Shown here: positions 35,571-47,570 of the stretch, piece after piece
Numbering within the stretch: position 1 is the first letter of the stretch
Layout: each line of letters begins with the position of its first letter
Origin: Cavia porcellus
Lineage: Eukaryota > Chordata > Mammalia > Rodentia > Caviidae
DNA: 64,000 bases
Direction: 5' to 3'
Assembly: GCF_034190915.1 (NCBI RefSeq)
Contig: NW_026947501.1
Location: 1,302,001-1,366,000, forward strand
Position numbers and translations under genes: made by a program
Notes under the pieces: model-generated
The model's database searches: none
Told to the model about the DNA's origin: nothing
Seen by the model: the letters and a program-made list of their open reading frames with translations, nothing else

Positions 35571-38500
35571 ATTAGGGTTTGTCATTAGGGTTACAGTTAG
35601 GGTTAGTTTGAAGTTTATCATTAGGATTAGGGTTAGGATTAAAAGTTAAATTTAGTATTATGGTTATGGTTATGGTTACGGTTACGGGTTGAGATTAGTG
35701 TCGGTGTTAGAGTTAGCGTCAGGGTTAGGGTTAGGGGATAGGTGTTAGTGACAGTGTTAGGTTTAGGCTTCGGTTTACAGTTAGGGTTAGGGTTACCATT
35801 ACGTTTAGGGTTAGGGTTAAGGTTAGGTTTAGGGAATAGGTGTTAGGTGTAGGGTTACGGTTAGGCTTCGGATTACAGTTATTTTTAGGATTATGATTAG
35901 TTTGAGGGATATTTTTAGGCTTAGATTTAGTGTTAGGGTTAGTTTTGTGTTAGGGTATAGGGTTAGGGATAGCTTTAGGGTTAAGGTTAGGTGTAGGGTT
36001 AGGGTTAGGTTTAGGGTTAGAAGTAAGGTTTACAGTTAGGGTTAGGGTTGGTGTTAGGGTTTGGCTTAGAGGTTAGGGTTAGTGTTATGGTTAGGGTTGA
36101 AGCTTAGGTTTACAGTTAGGGTTAGGGTTAGAAGTTAGCTTTAGGGTTATGGTTAATGTTAGGGTTAGGTTGAAGTTTAGGGTTATGATTAAGTTTAGGT
36201 TTAGGGATAGAGTTAGGGGTTAGGGTTAGATTTAGGTTTAGGGTTAGTGATAGGGTTATGGATAGCGTTAGGAATAGTGTTGTGGTTAGTGTTAGGGTTA
36301 TGTTAGGGTTTAGGGTTATGGTTAGGTTTAGGCTTAGCGTTAGGTTTAGGTTTAGGGTTAGGTTTAGGGTTAGGTTTAGGTTTAGGTAAAGGATAAGTGC
36401 TAGGATTAGGGTTAGAGGATAGGCTTAGTGTTAGGGTTAGGGTTTTGTTTAGAGGTTAGCATTATATTTAGAGTTAAGATTAGGGTTAGGGGTATGGTTA
36501 TGGTTAGGGTTATGCTTAGAGGTTAGGGTTACGGTTAGGGCTAGGGTTGAGGCTTAGGTTTAGTGTTAGGCTAGGGATAGAAGTTACCTGTAGCGTTATG
36601 GTTAGGCTTAAGGTTAGGTTTAGGTTTAGGGTTAGGGATAGCGTTAGTTTTAGAAGTGCAGTGTGTGTTAGGGTTAATGTTATGGTTAGGTTTGTGTTAG
36701 GGTTAAGGTTAGGGTTAGGGTTAGGCTTATTTTTAGTGTTAGTGTTAGGGTTAGGGTTAGGGTTAGGTTTTGAGTTAGGGTTAGGTTTAGGGGTAGTGTT
36801 ATGGTTAGGGCTAGGGTTTAGGTTTTCGGTTAGGCATAGCATTAGGGTTCGGTTTAGCTTTAGTTTTAGGATTAGGGTTAGTGTTACGGTTAGTGTTATT
36901 GATAGGGTAAGGGTTAGGATTAGGTTTAGAGGATAGGTTTAGGGTTAGGGTTATTGTTAGGTTTAGGTTTAGGGTTAGAGTTTAGTGTTAGTGTTAGGGT
37001 TACTGTTAGGGTTATGGTTAGGGTTAGGGTTAGGGTTAGTGTTAGGGTTATGGTTAGGGTTAGGTTAAGGGTTAAGGTTAGGGTTACGGTTACGGTTAGG
37101 TTTAGGGTAATGTTTAGGGGTTAGGTGTTAGGGACAGGGTAGGGTTAGGCTCCAGGTTACGATGCGTATTACTGTTATGATTAGTTTAGAGTTGGGGTAA
37201 GGCTTAGTGTTAGGGTAAGTTTTAGTATTAGGGTTAGCGTTAGCTTTAATATTAGGGTTAGAGATAGGGTTAGGTTTAGGGTTACTGTTAGGGTTAGGGT
37301 TAGGGTAAGTGTTATTCGTTAGGTGTTATGGTTAGGGTTAGGATTATGGTTACGTTGAGGTCTAGAATTAGGTTTAGGGTTAGGTTTAGAAGTTAGGTTT
37401 TTGTTAGGCTTAGTGTTAGGGTTAGGGTTAGAGGTTAGGTTTAGGGTTAGGGTTACAGTTAGGGTTAGGTTTAGGTTTAGGTTTAGGACTAGTTGTAGGT
37501 TTAAGTTTGGGGATAGTGTTAGGGTTAGTGTTAGGGTTTAGGGTTACAATAGGGTTAGGGTTATGTTTATGTTTACATTTATGGTTATAATTAGAGTTAG
37601 GTTTAGGGTTAGGAATAGGGTAAGTCTTAGGATTAGATTTAGAGGATATGTTTATGATTAGGGCTAATTAATTGTTAGGGTTAGGGTTAGGGTTAGGCTT
37701 AGGGTTAGAGTTTAGTGTTAGCATTAGGTTAGGGTTAGTGTTAGTGTTAGTGTTAGGGTTATGGTTAATGTTATGGTTAGGGTTAGGGTTTGGTTTACGG
37801 TTAGTCTTAGGCCTAGGTTTAAGTTTAGGGTTATGTTTAGGCTTTAGGAGTTAATGATAGGGTTAGGGTTAGGCTTCTGTTTACAGTCACGGATAGATTA
37901 GACAGAGTAAGGGTTAGGGATAGGGTTAGAGTTAGGGTTAGGTTTAGTTATAGTGTAAGGGTTAGGCTTAATGTTAGTTGTTATGTGTTAGGCATAGGGT
38001 TAGAGTTAGAGTTAGGGTTAGCTTACGGTTAGGGATTCGGTAAGGTTTAGGGTTAGGATTAGGGTTTGGCATTAGAGTTAGGGTTAGGGTTAGTTTGAGG
38101 TTTAGGGTTAGATTTAGACTTAGGTTTAGGGTTAGGTTTAAGTTTAGGTTGAGGTTTAGAGTTAGGATTAGAATTAGGGGTAGAATTTAGGTTTGTTTTA
38201 GGGTTAGTGTTAGCATTAGGGTTAGAGTTTAGGGTTAGTGTTAGGTTTACGGTTAGCATTAGTCTTAGGTTAGTTTGAGGCTTAGGGTTAGGGTTAGGGT
38301 TGGTGATATTGTTAGGGTTAGTGTTATCTTTTAGAGTTATGGTTAGGGTTATGGTTATGGTTATCGTTAGGGTTAGGGTTAGATTCAGGGTTTATTGTTA
38401 GGGTTAGGTTTATGATTGGTTTAGGATTAGGTTTAGGGTTATGTTTAAAATTAATGTTAGGATTAGAGGTTAGACTTAGGATTAGGTTTAGGGTTTGGGT

Positions 38501-41500
38501 TAGGGTTATGGTTAGGTTTAGCATTAGGTTGAGCTTTAGAGTTAGCATTAGAGTCAGGAGTAGAAGATAGGTTTCTGTTAGTGTTACTGTTAGGATTAGA
38601 GTTAGAGGTTAGTGTTAGAGTTAGGTTTATGGTTAGGTTTAGGTTTAGGTTAGGTTTAGGAATAGGGTTTGGGTTAGGGTTGGGGATAGTGTTAGGCTTA
38701 GTGGTATGGTTCAGAGATATGGTTAGGGTTAGCGTTAGTGTTATGGTTAGGTTTGCGGTTTTTGATTAGGGTTAGAGTTATGGTTCGATTTAGGATTAGT
38801 GTTAGGGTTATGTTTAGGAATAATGTTAGGATTAGAGGTTTGTTTTAGGTTTAGGTTTAGGGTTAGGGTTAGACAGGTATAGGGTTAGGGTTAGGGTGAG
38901 GGTTAGAGTGTTATGGTTAGGGTTAGAGTTTAGTGTGAGTGTTAGGGTTAGTGTTAGGTTTAGGGTTAGGGTTAGGGTAAGGGTTAGTGTTAGGGTTAGG
39001 GTTAGGTTTAAGTTAAATTTAAGGGTTAGAGTTACAGTTAGGGTTAGGGTAATGTTTAAGGGTTAGGAGTTAGGGATAGGGTTGGGGTTAGGCTTCAGGT
39101 TAAGGTAAGGATTACAGTTATGATTAGGTTAGGGTTAGGTTAAAGCTTAGTGTTAGGGTTTGTTTTAGGATTAGGGTTAGAGTTAGCTTTAAGATTAGGG
39201 TTAGAGATAGGCTTAGGCTTAGGTTTAGGGTTAGGGTTAGGGTTAGGATTAGGGTAAGTGTTATTGGTTAGGTGTTATGGTTAGGGTTAGGGTTATGGTT
39301 ACATTGAGGTTTAGCATTACGTTTAGTGTTAGGTTTAGGGTTAGGCTTAGGACTAGCTGTAGGTTTAAGCTTGGGGATTGTGTTAGGGTTAGTGTTAGGG
39401 TTTAGGGTTACAATTAGGGTTAGTGTTAGGGTTATGTTTATGTTTACGGTTATGATTATAATTAGGGTTAGGTTTAGGGTTAGGGATAGGGTTAGGCTTA
39501 GCATTAGATTTAGAGGATTTGTTTAGGGTTAGGGTTAATTTATTGTCAGGGTTAAGGTTAGGGATAGAGTTTAGTGTTAGCATTCGGTTAAGGTTATTGT
39601 TAGGGTTAGGGTTAGGTTTAAACTTACGGTTTGGGATAGAGTTTGGGTTACGGTTAGTGGTAGGGCTATGTTTAAGTTTAGGGTTATGTTTAGGCATTAG
39701 GAGTTAGTGATAGGTTTAGGGTTAGGCTTCGGGTTAACGTTACAATTAGGTTAGACTTAGAGTAAGGGTTAGGGATAGGGTTAGAGTTACGGTTAGGTTT
39801 AGGTATAGTGTAAGGGTTAGGCTTAGTGTCAGTGGTTATGTGTTAGGCATAGGGTTAGGGTTAGAGTTAGGGTTAGCTTACGGTTAGGGTTTCAGTTAGA
39901 TTTAGGGTTAGGATTAGGGTTTGGCGTTAGAGATAGGGTTAGGTTGAGGTTTAGGGTGAGGTTTCAGCTTAGGTTTAGGGTTAGGTTTAAGGTTAGGTTG
40001 AGGTTTAGAGTTAGGATTAGAGTTAAGGGTAGAATTAAGGTTTGTGTTAGCGTTAGTATTAGGATTAGGGTTAGAGGTTAGGGTTAGTGTTAGGTTTATG
40101 GTTAGGGTTAGTCTTAGGTTAGGTTTAGCCTTAGGGTTAGGGTTAGGGTTGGGGATATTGTTAGGTTTAGTGTTATGGTTTAGAGTTATGGTTAGGGTTA
40201 AGGTTACGGTTATTGTTAGGATTAGGTTTTGATTTAGGGTTTATGGTTAGGCTAAGGTTTATGATTGGTTTAAAATTAGGGTTAGGGTTATGTTTAGAAT
40301 TAATGTGAGGATTAGAGTTTAGTTTTAGGTTTAGTTTTAGGGTTAGGGTTAGGGTTAGGTTTACCATTAGGTTGAGGTTTAGAGTTAGGGTTAGGGTCAG
40401 GGGTAGAAGTTAGTTTTGTGTTAGTGTTACTGTTACGATTAGGGTTAGAGGTTAGGGTTAGTGTTAGGTTTACAGTTAGGGTTAGGTTTTGGTTAGTTTT
40501 AGGAAAAGGGTTTGGGTTAGGGTTCGGGATAGTGTTAGGTTTAGTGTTATGGTTTAGAGTTATGGTTAGGGCCAGGGTTAGTGTTACGGTTAGGTTTAGG
40601 GTTTATGGTTAGGGTTAGGGTTATGGTTAGATTTAGGATTAAAGTTAGGGTTATGTTTAGGAATAATGTTAGGACTAGAGGTTTGTTTCAGGTGTAGGTT
40701 TATTGTTAGGGTTAGACAGGGTTAGTGTTAGGGTTAGGGTTAGAGGTTAGGATTAGGGTTAGTGTTAGAAGTAAGTGTTATATTTAGGCTTAGCATTAAG
40801 GTTCGGGTTAGGGTTAGGCTTAAAGCTTAGGGTTAATGTTAGAGTTAGTGTTGAAGCTAAGGTTTAGGCTTAGGCTTAAGGTTAGAAGTTAGCTTTAGCG
40901 TTATGGTTTGGGTTAGGGTTATTTTGAGGTTTAGAGTTAGTGTTAGGGTGAGGGTTAGAATTTAGGTTTGTTTTAGGGTTAGTGTTAGTCTTAGGGTTAG
41001 GGTTAGGGTTAGAGGTTAGGTTTATGGTTAGAGATTAGGGTTAATGTGAGGTTAGGGCTAGGGTTAGGGTTAGGGTTAAAGGGTTAGGAGTAGGGTTAAG
41101 TAGGGTTAGGATCAGAATTAGGGTTTGTCGTTAGCGTTACAGTTAGCGTTAGGTTGAAGTTTATCGTTAGGATTAGGAATAGGTTTAAACGTTAAGTTTA
41201 GTATTAGGGTTAGGGTTAGGGTTACGGTTTGAGATTAGAGTTAGTGTTAGAGTTAGGGTCAGGGTTAGGGTTAGGGGATAGGTGTTAGGGATGGTGTTAG
41301 GTTTAGGCTTCGGATTACAGTTAGGGTTAGGGTTACCGTTACGTTTAGGGTTATGGTTAAGGTTAGGTTTAGGGAATAGGTGTTAGGTGTAGAGTTAGGT
41401 TTAGGCTTCGGATTACAGTTAGGTTTAGGATTATGATTAGTTTGAGGGATAATGTTAGGCTTAGAGTTAGTGTTAGGGTTAGTTATGTGTTAGGGTTTAG

Positions 41501-44500
41501 GGTTAGGGATAGCTTTAGGATTGAGGTTAGGTGTAGGGTTGGGGTTAGGTTTAGGGTTAGAAGTTATATTTAGGGTTAGGGTTAGGGTTAGGTTTAGGGT
41601 TTGGCTTAGAGGTTAAGGTTAGTGTTAGGGTTAGGGTTGAAGCTTAGGTTTACTGTTAGGGTTAGGTTTAGAAGTTAGCTTTAGGGTTATGGTTACTGTT
41701 AGGGTTAGGATGAGCTTTAGGGTTAGGGTTAGGGTTAGGATTAGGGATAGGGTTAGGGGTTAGGCTTAGGTTTAGGGCTAGGGTTAGGGTTAGGTTTATG
41801 GATAGCGTTAGGATTAGTTTTAAGGTTAATGTTAGTGTTAGGGTTAGGGTTTAGGGTTATGGTTATTTTTAGGCTTAGGGTTAGATTTAGGGTAAGGGTT
41901 AGGGTTAGGTTTATGTATAGGTTTAGTGCTAGGATTAGGGTTAGAGGATAGGCTTATGCTTAGGGTTAGGGTTTTGTTTAGAGGTTAGCATTACATTTAG
42001 AGTTAGGCTAAGTATAGGGTTATGGTAAGGTTTATAGATAGGCTTAGAGGTTAGGGTTACGATTAGGGCTAAGGTTGAGGCTTAGTTTTAGTGTTAGTGT
42101 TAGAAGTTATCTGTAGCGTTATGGTTAGGGTTAGGGTTACATTGAAGTTTAGGGTTAGATATAGGGTTAGTGTTATAAGTTCGGTGTGTGTTAGGTTTAA
42201 CGTTATGGTTAGGTTTGTGTTAGGGTTAAGGTTAGGGTTAGGGTTAGGGTTAGGCTTAGTTTTAGTGTTAGGGTTAGGGTTAGGTTTAGGGATAGGGTTA
42301 AGGTTAGGTTTTGGGTTAGGGTTAGGGTTAGAGATAGTGTTATGGTTAGGGCTAGGGTTTAGGTTCTTGGTTACGCATAGCCTTACAGTTTGTTTTAGGT
42401 TTAGTTTTTGGGTTAGGGTTAGGGTTACGGTTAGGGTTATTGATAGGGTAAGGGTTAGGTTTAGGTTCAGAGGATAGATTTACGGTTATGGTTATTGTTT
42501 GGGTTAGGGTTAGGGTTAGAGTTTAGTGTTAGTGTTAGGGTTAGTGTTAGGTTTAGGGTTAGGGTTAGGGTAAGGGTTAGTGTTAGGATTAGGGTTAGGT
42601 TTAAGTTAAGGGTTAGAATTAGAGTTACGGTTAGGGTTAGGGTAATGTTTAGGGGTTAGGTGTTAGGGATAGGGTTGGGGTTAGGCTTCAGGTTACGGTT
42701 CGGATTACGGTTATGATTAGGTTAGGGTTAGGTTAAAGCTTAGTGTTAGGGTTTGTTTTAGGATTAGGGTTAGGGTTAGCTTTAAGATTAGTGTTAGAGT
42801 TAGGCTTAGGCTTAGGTTTAGGGTTAGGGTTAGGGTTAGGATTAGGGTAAGTGTTATTGGTTAGGTGTTATGGTTAGGGTTAAGGTTATGGTTACACTGA
42901 GGTTTAGCATTACGTTTAGTGTTAGGTTTAGGGTTAGGTTTAGAACTAGTTGTAGGTTTAAGCTTGGGGATTGTGTTAGGCTTAGTGTTAGGGTTTAGGG
43001 TTACAATTAGGATTAGTGTTAGGGTTATGTTTATGTTTACGGTTATGATTATAATTAGGGTTAGGGTTAGGGTTAGGGATAGGGTTAGGCTTAGCATTAG
43101 ATTTAGAGGATATGTTTAGGGTTAGGGTTAATTTATTGTCAGGGTTAAGGTTAGGGTTAGAGTTTAGTGTTAGCATTCGGTTAAGGTTAGTGTTAGGGTT
43201 AGAGTTAGGTTTAAAGTTACGGTTTGGGATAGGGTTTGGGTTACGGTTAGTGGTAGGGCTAGGTTTAAGTTTAGGGTTATGTTTAGGCGTTAGGAGTTAG
43301 TGATAGGTTTAGGGTTAGGCTTCGGGTTACCGTTACAATTAGGTTAGACTTAGAGTAAGGGTTTGGCATACGGTTAGAGTTACGGTTAGGTTTAGGTATA
43401 GTGTAAAGGTTAGGCTTAGTGTCAGTGGTTATGTGTTAGGCATAGTGTTAGGTTTAGAGTTAGGGTTTGCTTACAGTTAGGGTTTCAGTTAGGTTTAGGG
43501 TTAGGATTAGGGTTTGGTGTTAGAGTTAGGGTTAGTTTGAGGTTTAGGGTGAGGTTTTGGCTTAGGTTTAGGGTTAGGTTTAAGGTTAGGTTGAAGTGTA
43601 GAGTTAGGATTAGAGTTAAGGGTAGAATTAAGGTTTGTGTTAGCGTTAGTATTAGGATTAGGGTTAGAGGTTAGGGTTAGTGTTAGGTTTATTGTTAGGG
43701 TTAGGCTTAGGTTAGGTTTAGCCTTAGGGTTAGGGTTAGGGTTGGGGATAGTGTTAGGTTTAGTGTTATGGTTTAGAGTTATGGTTAGGGTTAAGGTTAC
43801 GGTTATTGTTAGGATTAGTGTTAGATTTAGGGTTTATGGTTAGGCTAAGGTTTATGATTGGTTTAAAATTAGGGTTAGGGTTATGTTTAGAATTAATGTG
43901 AGGATTAGAGTTTAGTTTTAGGTTTAGTTTTAGGGTTAGGGTTAGGTTTAGGGTTAGGTTTACCATTAGGTTGAGGTTTAGAGTTAGGGTTAGGGTCAGG
44001 GGTAGAAGTTAGTTTTGTGTTAGTGTTACTGTTAGGATTAGGGTTAGAGGTTAGGGTTAGTGTTAGGTTTACAGTTAGGGTTAGGCTTAGGATAGTTTTA
44101 GGAAAAGGGTCAGGTTTAGGTTAGTTTTAGGAAAAGGGTTTGGATTAGGGTTCGGGATAGTGTTAGGTTTAGTGTTATGGTTTAGAGTTATGGTTAGGGC
44201 CAGGGTTAATGTTACGGTTAGGTTTAGGGTTTATGGTTAGGGTTAGGGTTATGGTTAGGGATTTAGGATTAAGGTTAGGGTTATGTTTAGGAATAATGTT
44301 AGGACTAGAGGTTTGTTTCACGTGTAGGTTTAATGTTACGGTTAGACAGGGTTAGGGTTAGGCTTAGGGTGAGTGTTAGAGGGTTATTGTTAGGGTTAGG
44401 GTTAGGGTTAGAGGTTAGGGTTAGGGTTAGTGTTAGAAGTAAGTGTTATATTTAGGCTTAGCATTAGGGTTCGGTTTAGGGTTAGGCTTAGAGTTTAGGG

Positions 44501-45962
44501 TTAGTGTTATGGTTAGTGTTGAAGCTAAGGTTTAGGGTTAGACTTAAGGTTAGAAGTTAGCTTTAGCGTTATGGTTAGGCTTAGGGTTAGAAGTTAGGTT
44601 TGTGTTAGGGTTAGTGTTAGTCTTAGGGTTAGGGTTAGGGTTAGAGGTTAGGTTTATGGTTAGAGATTAGGGTTAAGTTTAGGTTAGGGTTAGGGTTAGG
44701 GTTAGGATTAAAGGGTTAGGAGTAGGGTTAAGTAGGGTTAGGATCAGGATTAGTGTTTGTCGTTAGCGTTACAGTTAGCGTTAGTTTGAAGTTTATCATT
44801 AGGATTAGGAATAGGGTTAAAAGTTAAGTTTAGTATTAGGGTTAGGTTTAGGGTTACGGTTTGAGATTAGAGTTAGTGTTAGATTTTGGGTCAGGGTTAG
44901 GGTTAGGGGATAGGTGTTAGGGATGGTGTTAGGTTTAGGCTTCAGATTACAGTTAGGGTTAGGGTTACCGTTACGTTTAGGGTTATGGTTAAGGTTAGGT
45001 TTAGGGAATAGGTATTAGGTGTAGAGTTAGGTTTAGGCTTCGGAATACAGTTAGGTTTAGGATTATGATTAGTTTGAGGGATAATGTTAGGCTTAGAGTT
45101 AGTGTTAGGGTTAGTTATGTGTTAGGGTTTAGGGTTAGGGATAGCTTTAGGATTAAGGTTAGGTGTAGGGTTGGGGTTAGGTTTAGGGTTAGAAGTTACA
45201 TTTAGGGTTAGGGTTACGGTTAGGGTTAGGGTTTGGCTTAGAGGTTAAGGTTAGTGTTAGGGTTAGGGTTGAAACTTAGGTTTACTGTTAGGGTTAGGTT
45301 TAGAAGTTAGCTTTAGGGTTATGGTTACTGTTAGGGTTAGGATGAGCTTTAGGGTTAGGGTTAGGGTTAGGATTAGGGATATGGTTAGGGGTTAGGGTTA
45401 GGTTTAGGGTTAGGGTTAGGGTTAGGTTTATGGATAGCGTTAGGATTAGTTTTAAGTTTAATGTTACTGTTAGGGTTAGGGTTTAGGGTTATGGTTATTT
45501 TTAGGCTTAGGGTTAGATTTACGGTTAGGGTTAGGGTTAGGTTTATGTATAGGTTTAGTGCTAGGATTAGGGTTAGAGAATAGGCTTATGCTTAGGGTTA
45601 GGGTTTTGTTTAGAGGTTAGCATTACATTTAGAGTTAGGCTAAGTATAGTGTTATGGTAAGGTTTATAGTTAGGCTTAGAGGTTAGGGTTACGGTTAGGG
45701 CTAGGGTTGAGGCTTAGTTTTAGTGTTAGGGTTAGAAGTTATCTGTAGTGTTATGGTTAGGGTTAAGGTTAGGTTGAAGTTTAGGTTTAGAGATAGGGTT
45801 AGTGTTAGAAGTTTGGTGTGTGTTAGGTTTAATGTTATGGTTAGGTTTGTGTTAGGGTTAAGGTTAGGGTTAGGGTTAGGCTTAGGCTTAGTTTTAGTGT
45901 TAGGGTTAGGGTTAGGTTTAGGGATAGGGATAAGGTTAGGTTTTGGGTTAGGGTTAGGGTTA

Positions 45963-46002
45963 GAGATAGTGTTATGGTTAGGGCTAGCGTTAGGGTTGGG
46001 GA
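45963..46002 (+). other. Deletion junction inside a family C unit (about 1,378 bp missing)
   Basis: Sequence to the left matches the P block around 42,331 at an offset of 3,632. Sequence to the right matches the Q block around 43,741 at an offset of 2,254. The offset change means that about 1,378 bp present between those points in the neighbouring unit are absent here. The switch lies between the GAGATAGTG segment at 45,963 and the GTTGGGGATAG segment at 45,995. Hexamer similarity between the two breakpoints would favour unequal exchange or slippage. Confidence 0.8.
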
Positions 46003-46920
46003 TAGTGTTAGGTTTAGTGTTATGGTTTAGAGTTATGGTTAGGGTTAAGGTTATGGTTGTTGTAAGGATTAGGGTTAGATCTAGGGTTTATGGTTAGGCT
46101 AAGTTTTATGATTGGTTTAAAATTAGGGTTAGGGTTATGTTTAGAATTAATGTTACTATTAGAGTTTAGTTTTAGGTTTAGTTTTAGGGTTAGGGTTAGG
46201 GTTAGGGTTAGGGTTAGGGTTAGGTTTACCATTAGGTTGAGGTTTAGAGTTAGGGTTAGGGTCAGGGGTAGAAGTTAGTTTTGTGTTAGTGTTACTATTA
46301 GGATTAGGGTTAGAGGTTAGGGTTAGTGTTAGGTTTACAGTTAGGGTTAATTTTAGGTTAGGTTTAGGAAAAGGGTTTGGGTTAGGGTTCGGGATAGTGT
46401 TAGGTTTAGTGTTATGGTTTAGAGTTATGGTTAGGGCCAGGGTTAGTGTTACGGTTAGGTTTAGGGTTTATGGTTAGGGTTAGGGTTATGGTTAGATTTA
46501 GGATTAGGGTTAGGGTTATGTTTAGGAATAATGTTAGGACTAGAGGTTTGTTTCAGGTGTAGGCTTAGTGTTAGGGTTAGATAGGTTTAGGGTTAGGATT
46601 AGGGTTAGGGTTAGGGTGAGGGTTAGAGTGTTAGTGTTAGGGTTATTGTTAGAGGTTAGGGTTAGGGTTAGTGTTAGAAGTAAGTGTTATATTTAGGCTT
46701 AGCATTAGGGTTCGGGTTAGGGTTAGGCTTGGAGGTTAGGGTTAGTGTTAGGGTTAGTGTTGAAGCTTACGTTTAGGGTTAGGCTTAAGGTTAGAAGTTA
46801 GCTTTAGCATTATGGTTAGGGTTAGGGTTTGTTTGAGGTTTAGGGTTAGTGTTAGAGTGAGGGTTAGAAGTTAGGTTTTGAGTTCGGGTTAGTGTTAGTC
46901 TTAGGGTTAGGGTTAGGATT

Positions 46921-46950
46921 AGAGGTTAGGTTTATGGTTAGGGTAAGGGG
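46921..46950 (+). other. Second deletion junction in family C (about 237 bp missing)
   Basis: AGAGGTTAGG at 46,921 matches 44,643 (offset 2,278). The GGGGATAG segment at 46,947 matches 44,906 (offset 2,041). The change of offset shows loss of about 237 bp relative to the preceding unit. Confidence 0.7.
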
Positions 46951-47230
46951 ATAGATGTTAGTGACAGGGTTAAGTTTACGCTTTGGATTACAGTTGGGGT
47001 TAGTGTTACCGTTACCTTTAGGGTTAGTGTTAAGGTTAGGCTTGTGGAATAGGTGTTAGGTGTAGGGTTAGGGTTAGGCTTCGGATTTCAGTTTGGTTTG
47101 GATTATGATTATTTTGAGGGATATTGTTAGGCTTAGAGTTAGTGTTAGGGTTAGTTTTTTGTTAGGGTTTAGGGTTTGGGATAGCTTTAGGGTTAAGGTT
47201 AGTTGTAGGGTTAGGGTTAGGTTTCGGGTT

Positions 47231-47570
47231 AGAAGTTATGTTTAGGGTTTGGTTAGGGTTAGGGTTTGGCTTAGAGGTTAGGGTTAGTGTTATGGTTATG
47301 GTTGAAGTTTATGTTTATGGTTAGGGTTAGGGTTAGTATTTAGCTTTTGAGTTATGGTTAATGTTAGGGTTAGGTTGAGGTTTAGGGTTAGGGTTAGGAT
47401 AGAAGTTACGTTTAGGGTTAGGGTTAGGGTTTGGCTTAGAGGTTAGGGTTAGTGTTACGGTTAGGGTTGAAGCTTAGGTTTATGGATAGCGTTAGGGTTA
47501 GAATTTAGCTTTAGAGTTACTGTTAATGTTAGGGTTAGGTTGAGGATTAGGGTTAGGGTTAGGGTTAGGG
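47231..47570 (+). repeat. Tandem duplication of about 170 bp
   Basis: An AGAAGTTA(T/C)G segment begins at 47,231 and 47,401. Each is followed by GGGTTTGGCTTAGAGG, a GTTGAAG segment and a GTTAATGTTAGGG segment, in order. It lies in the diverged last P block of family C. Confidence 0.8.
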
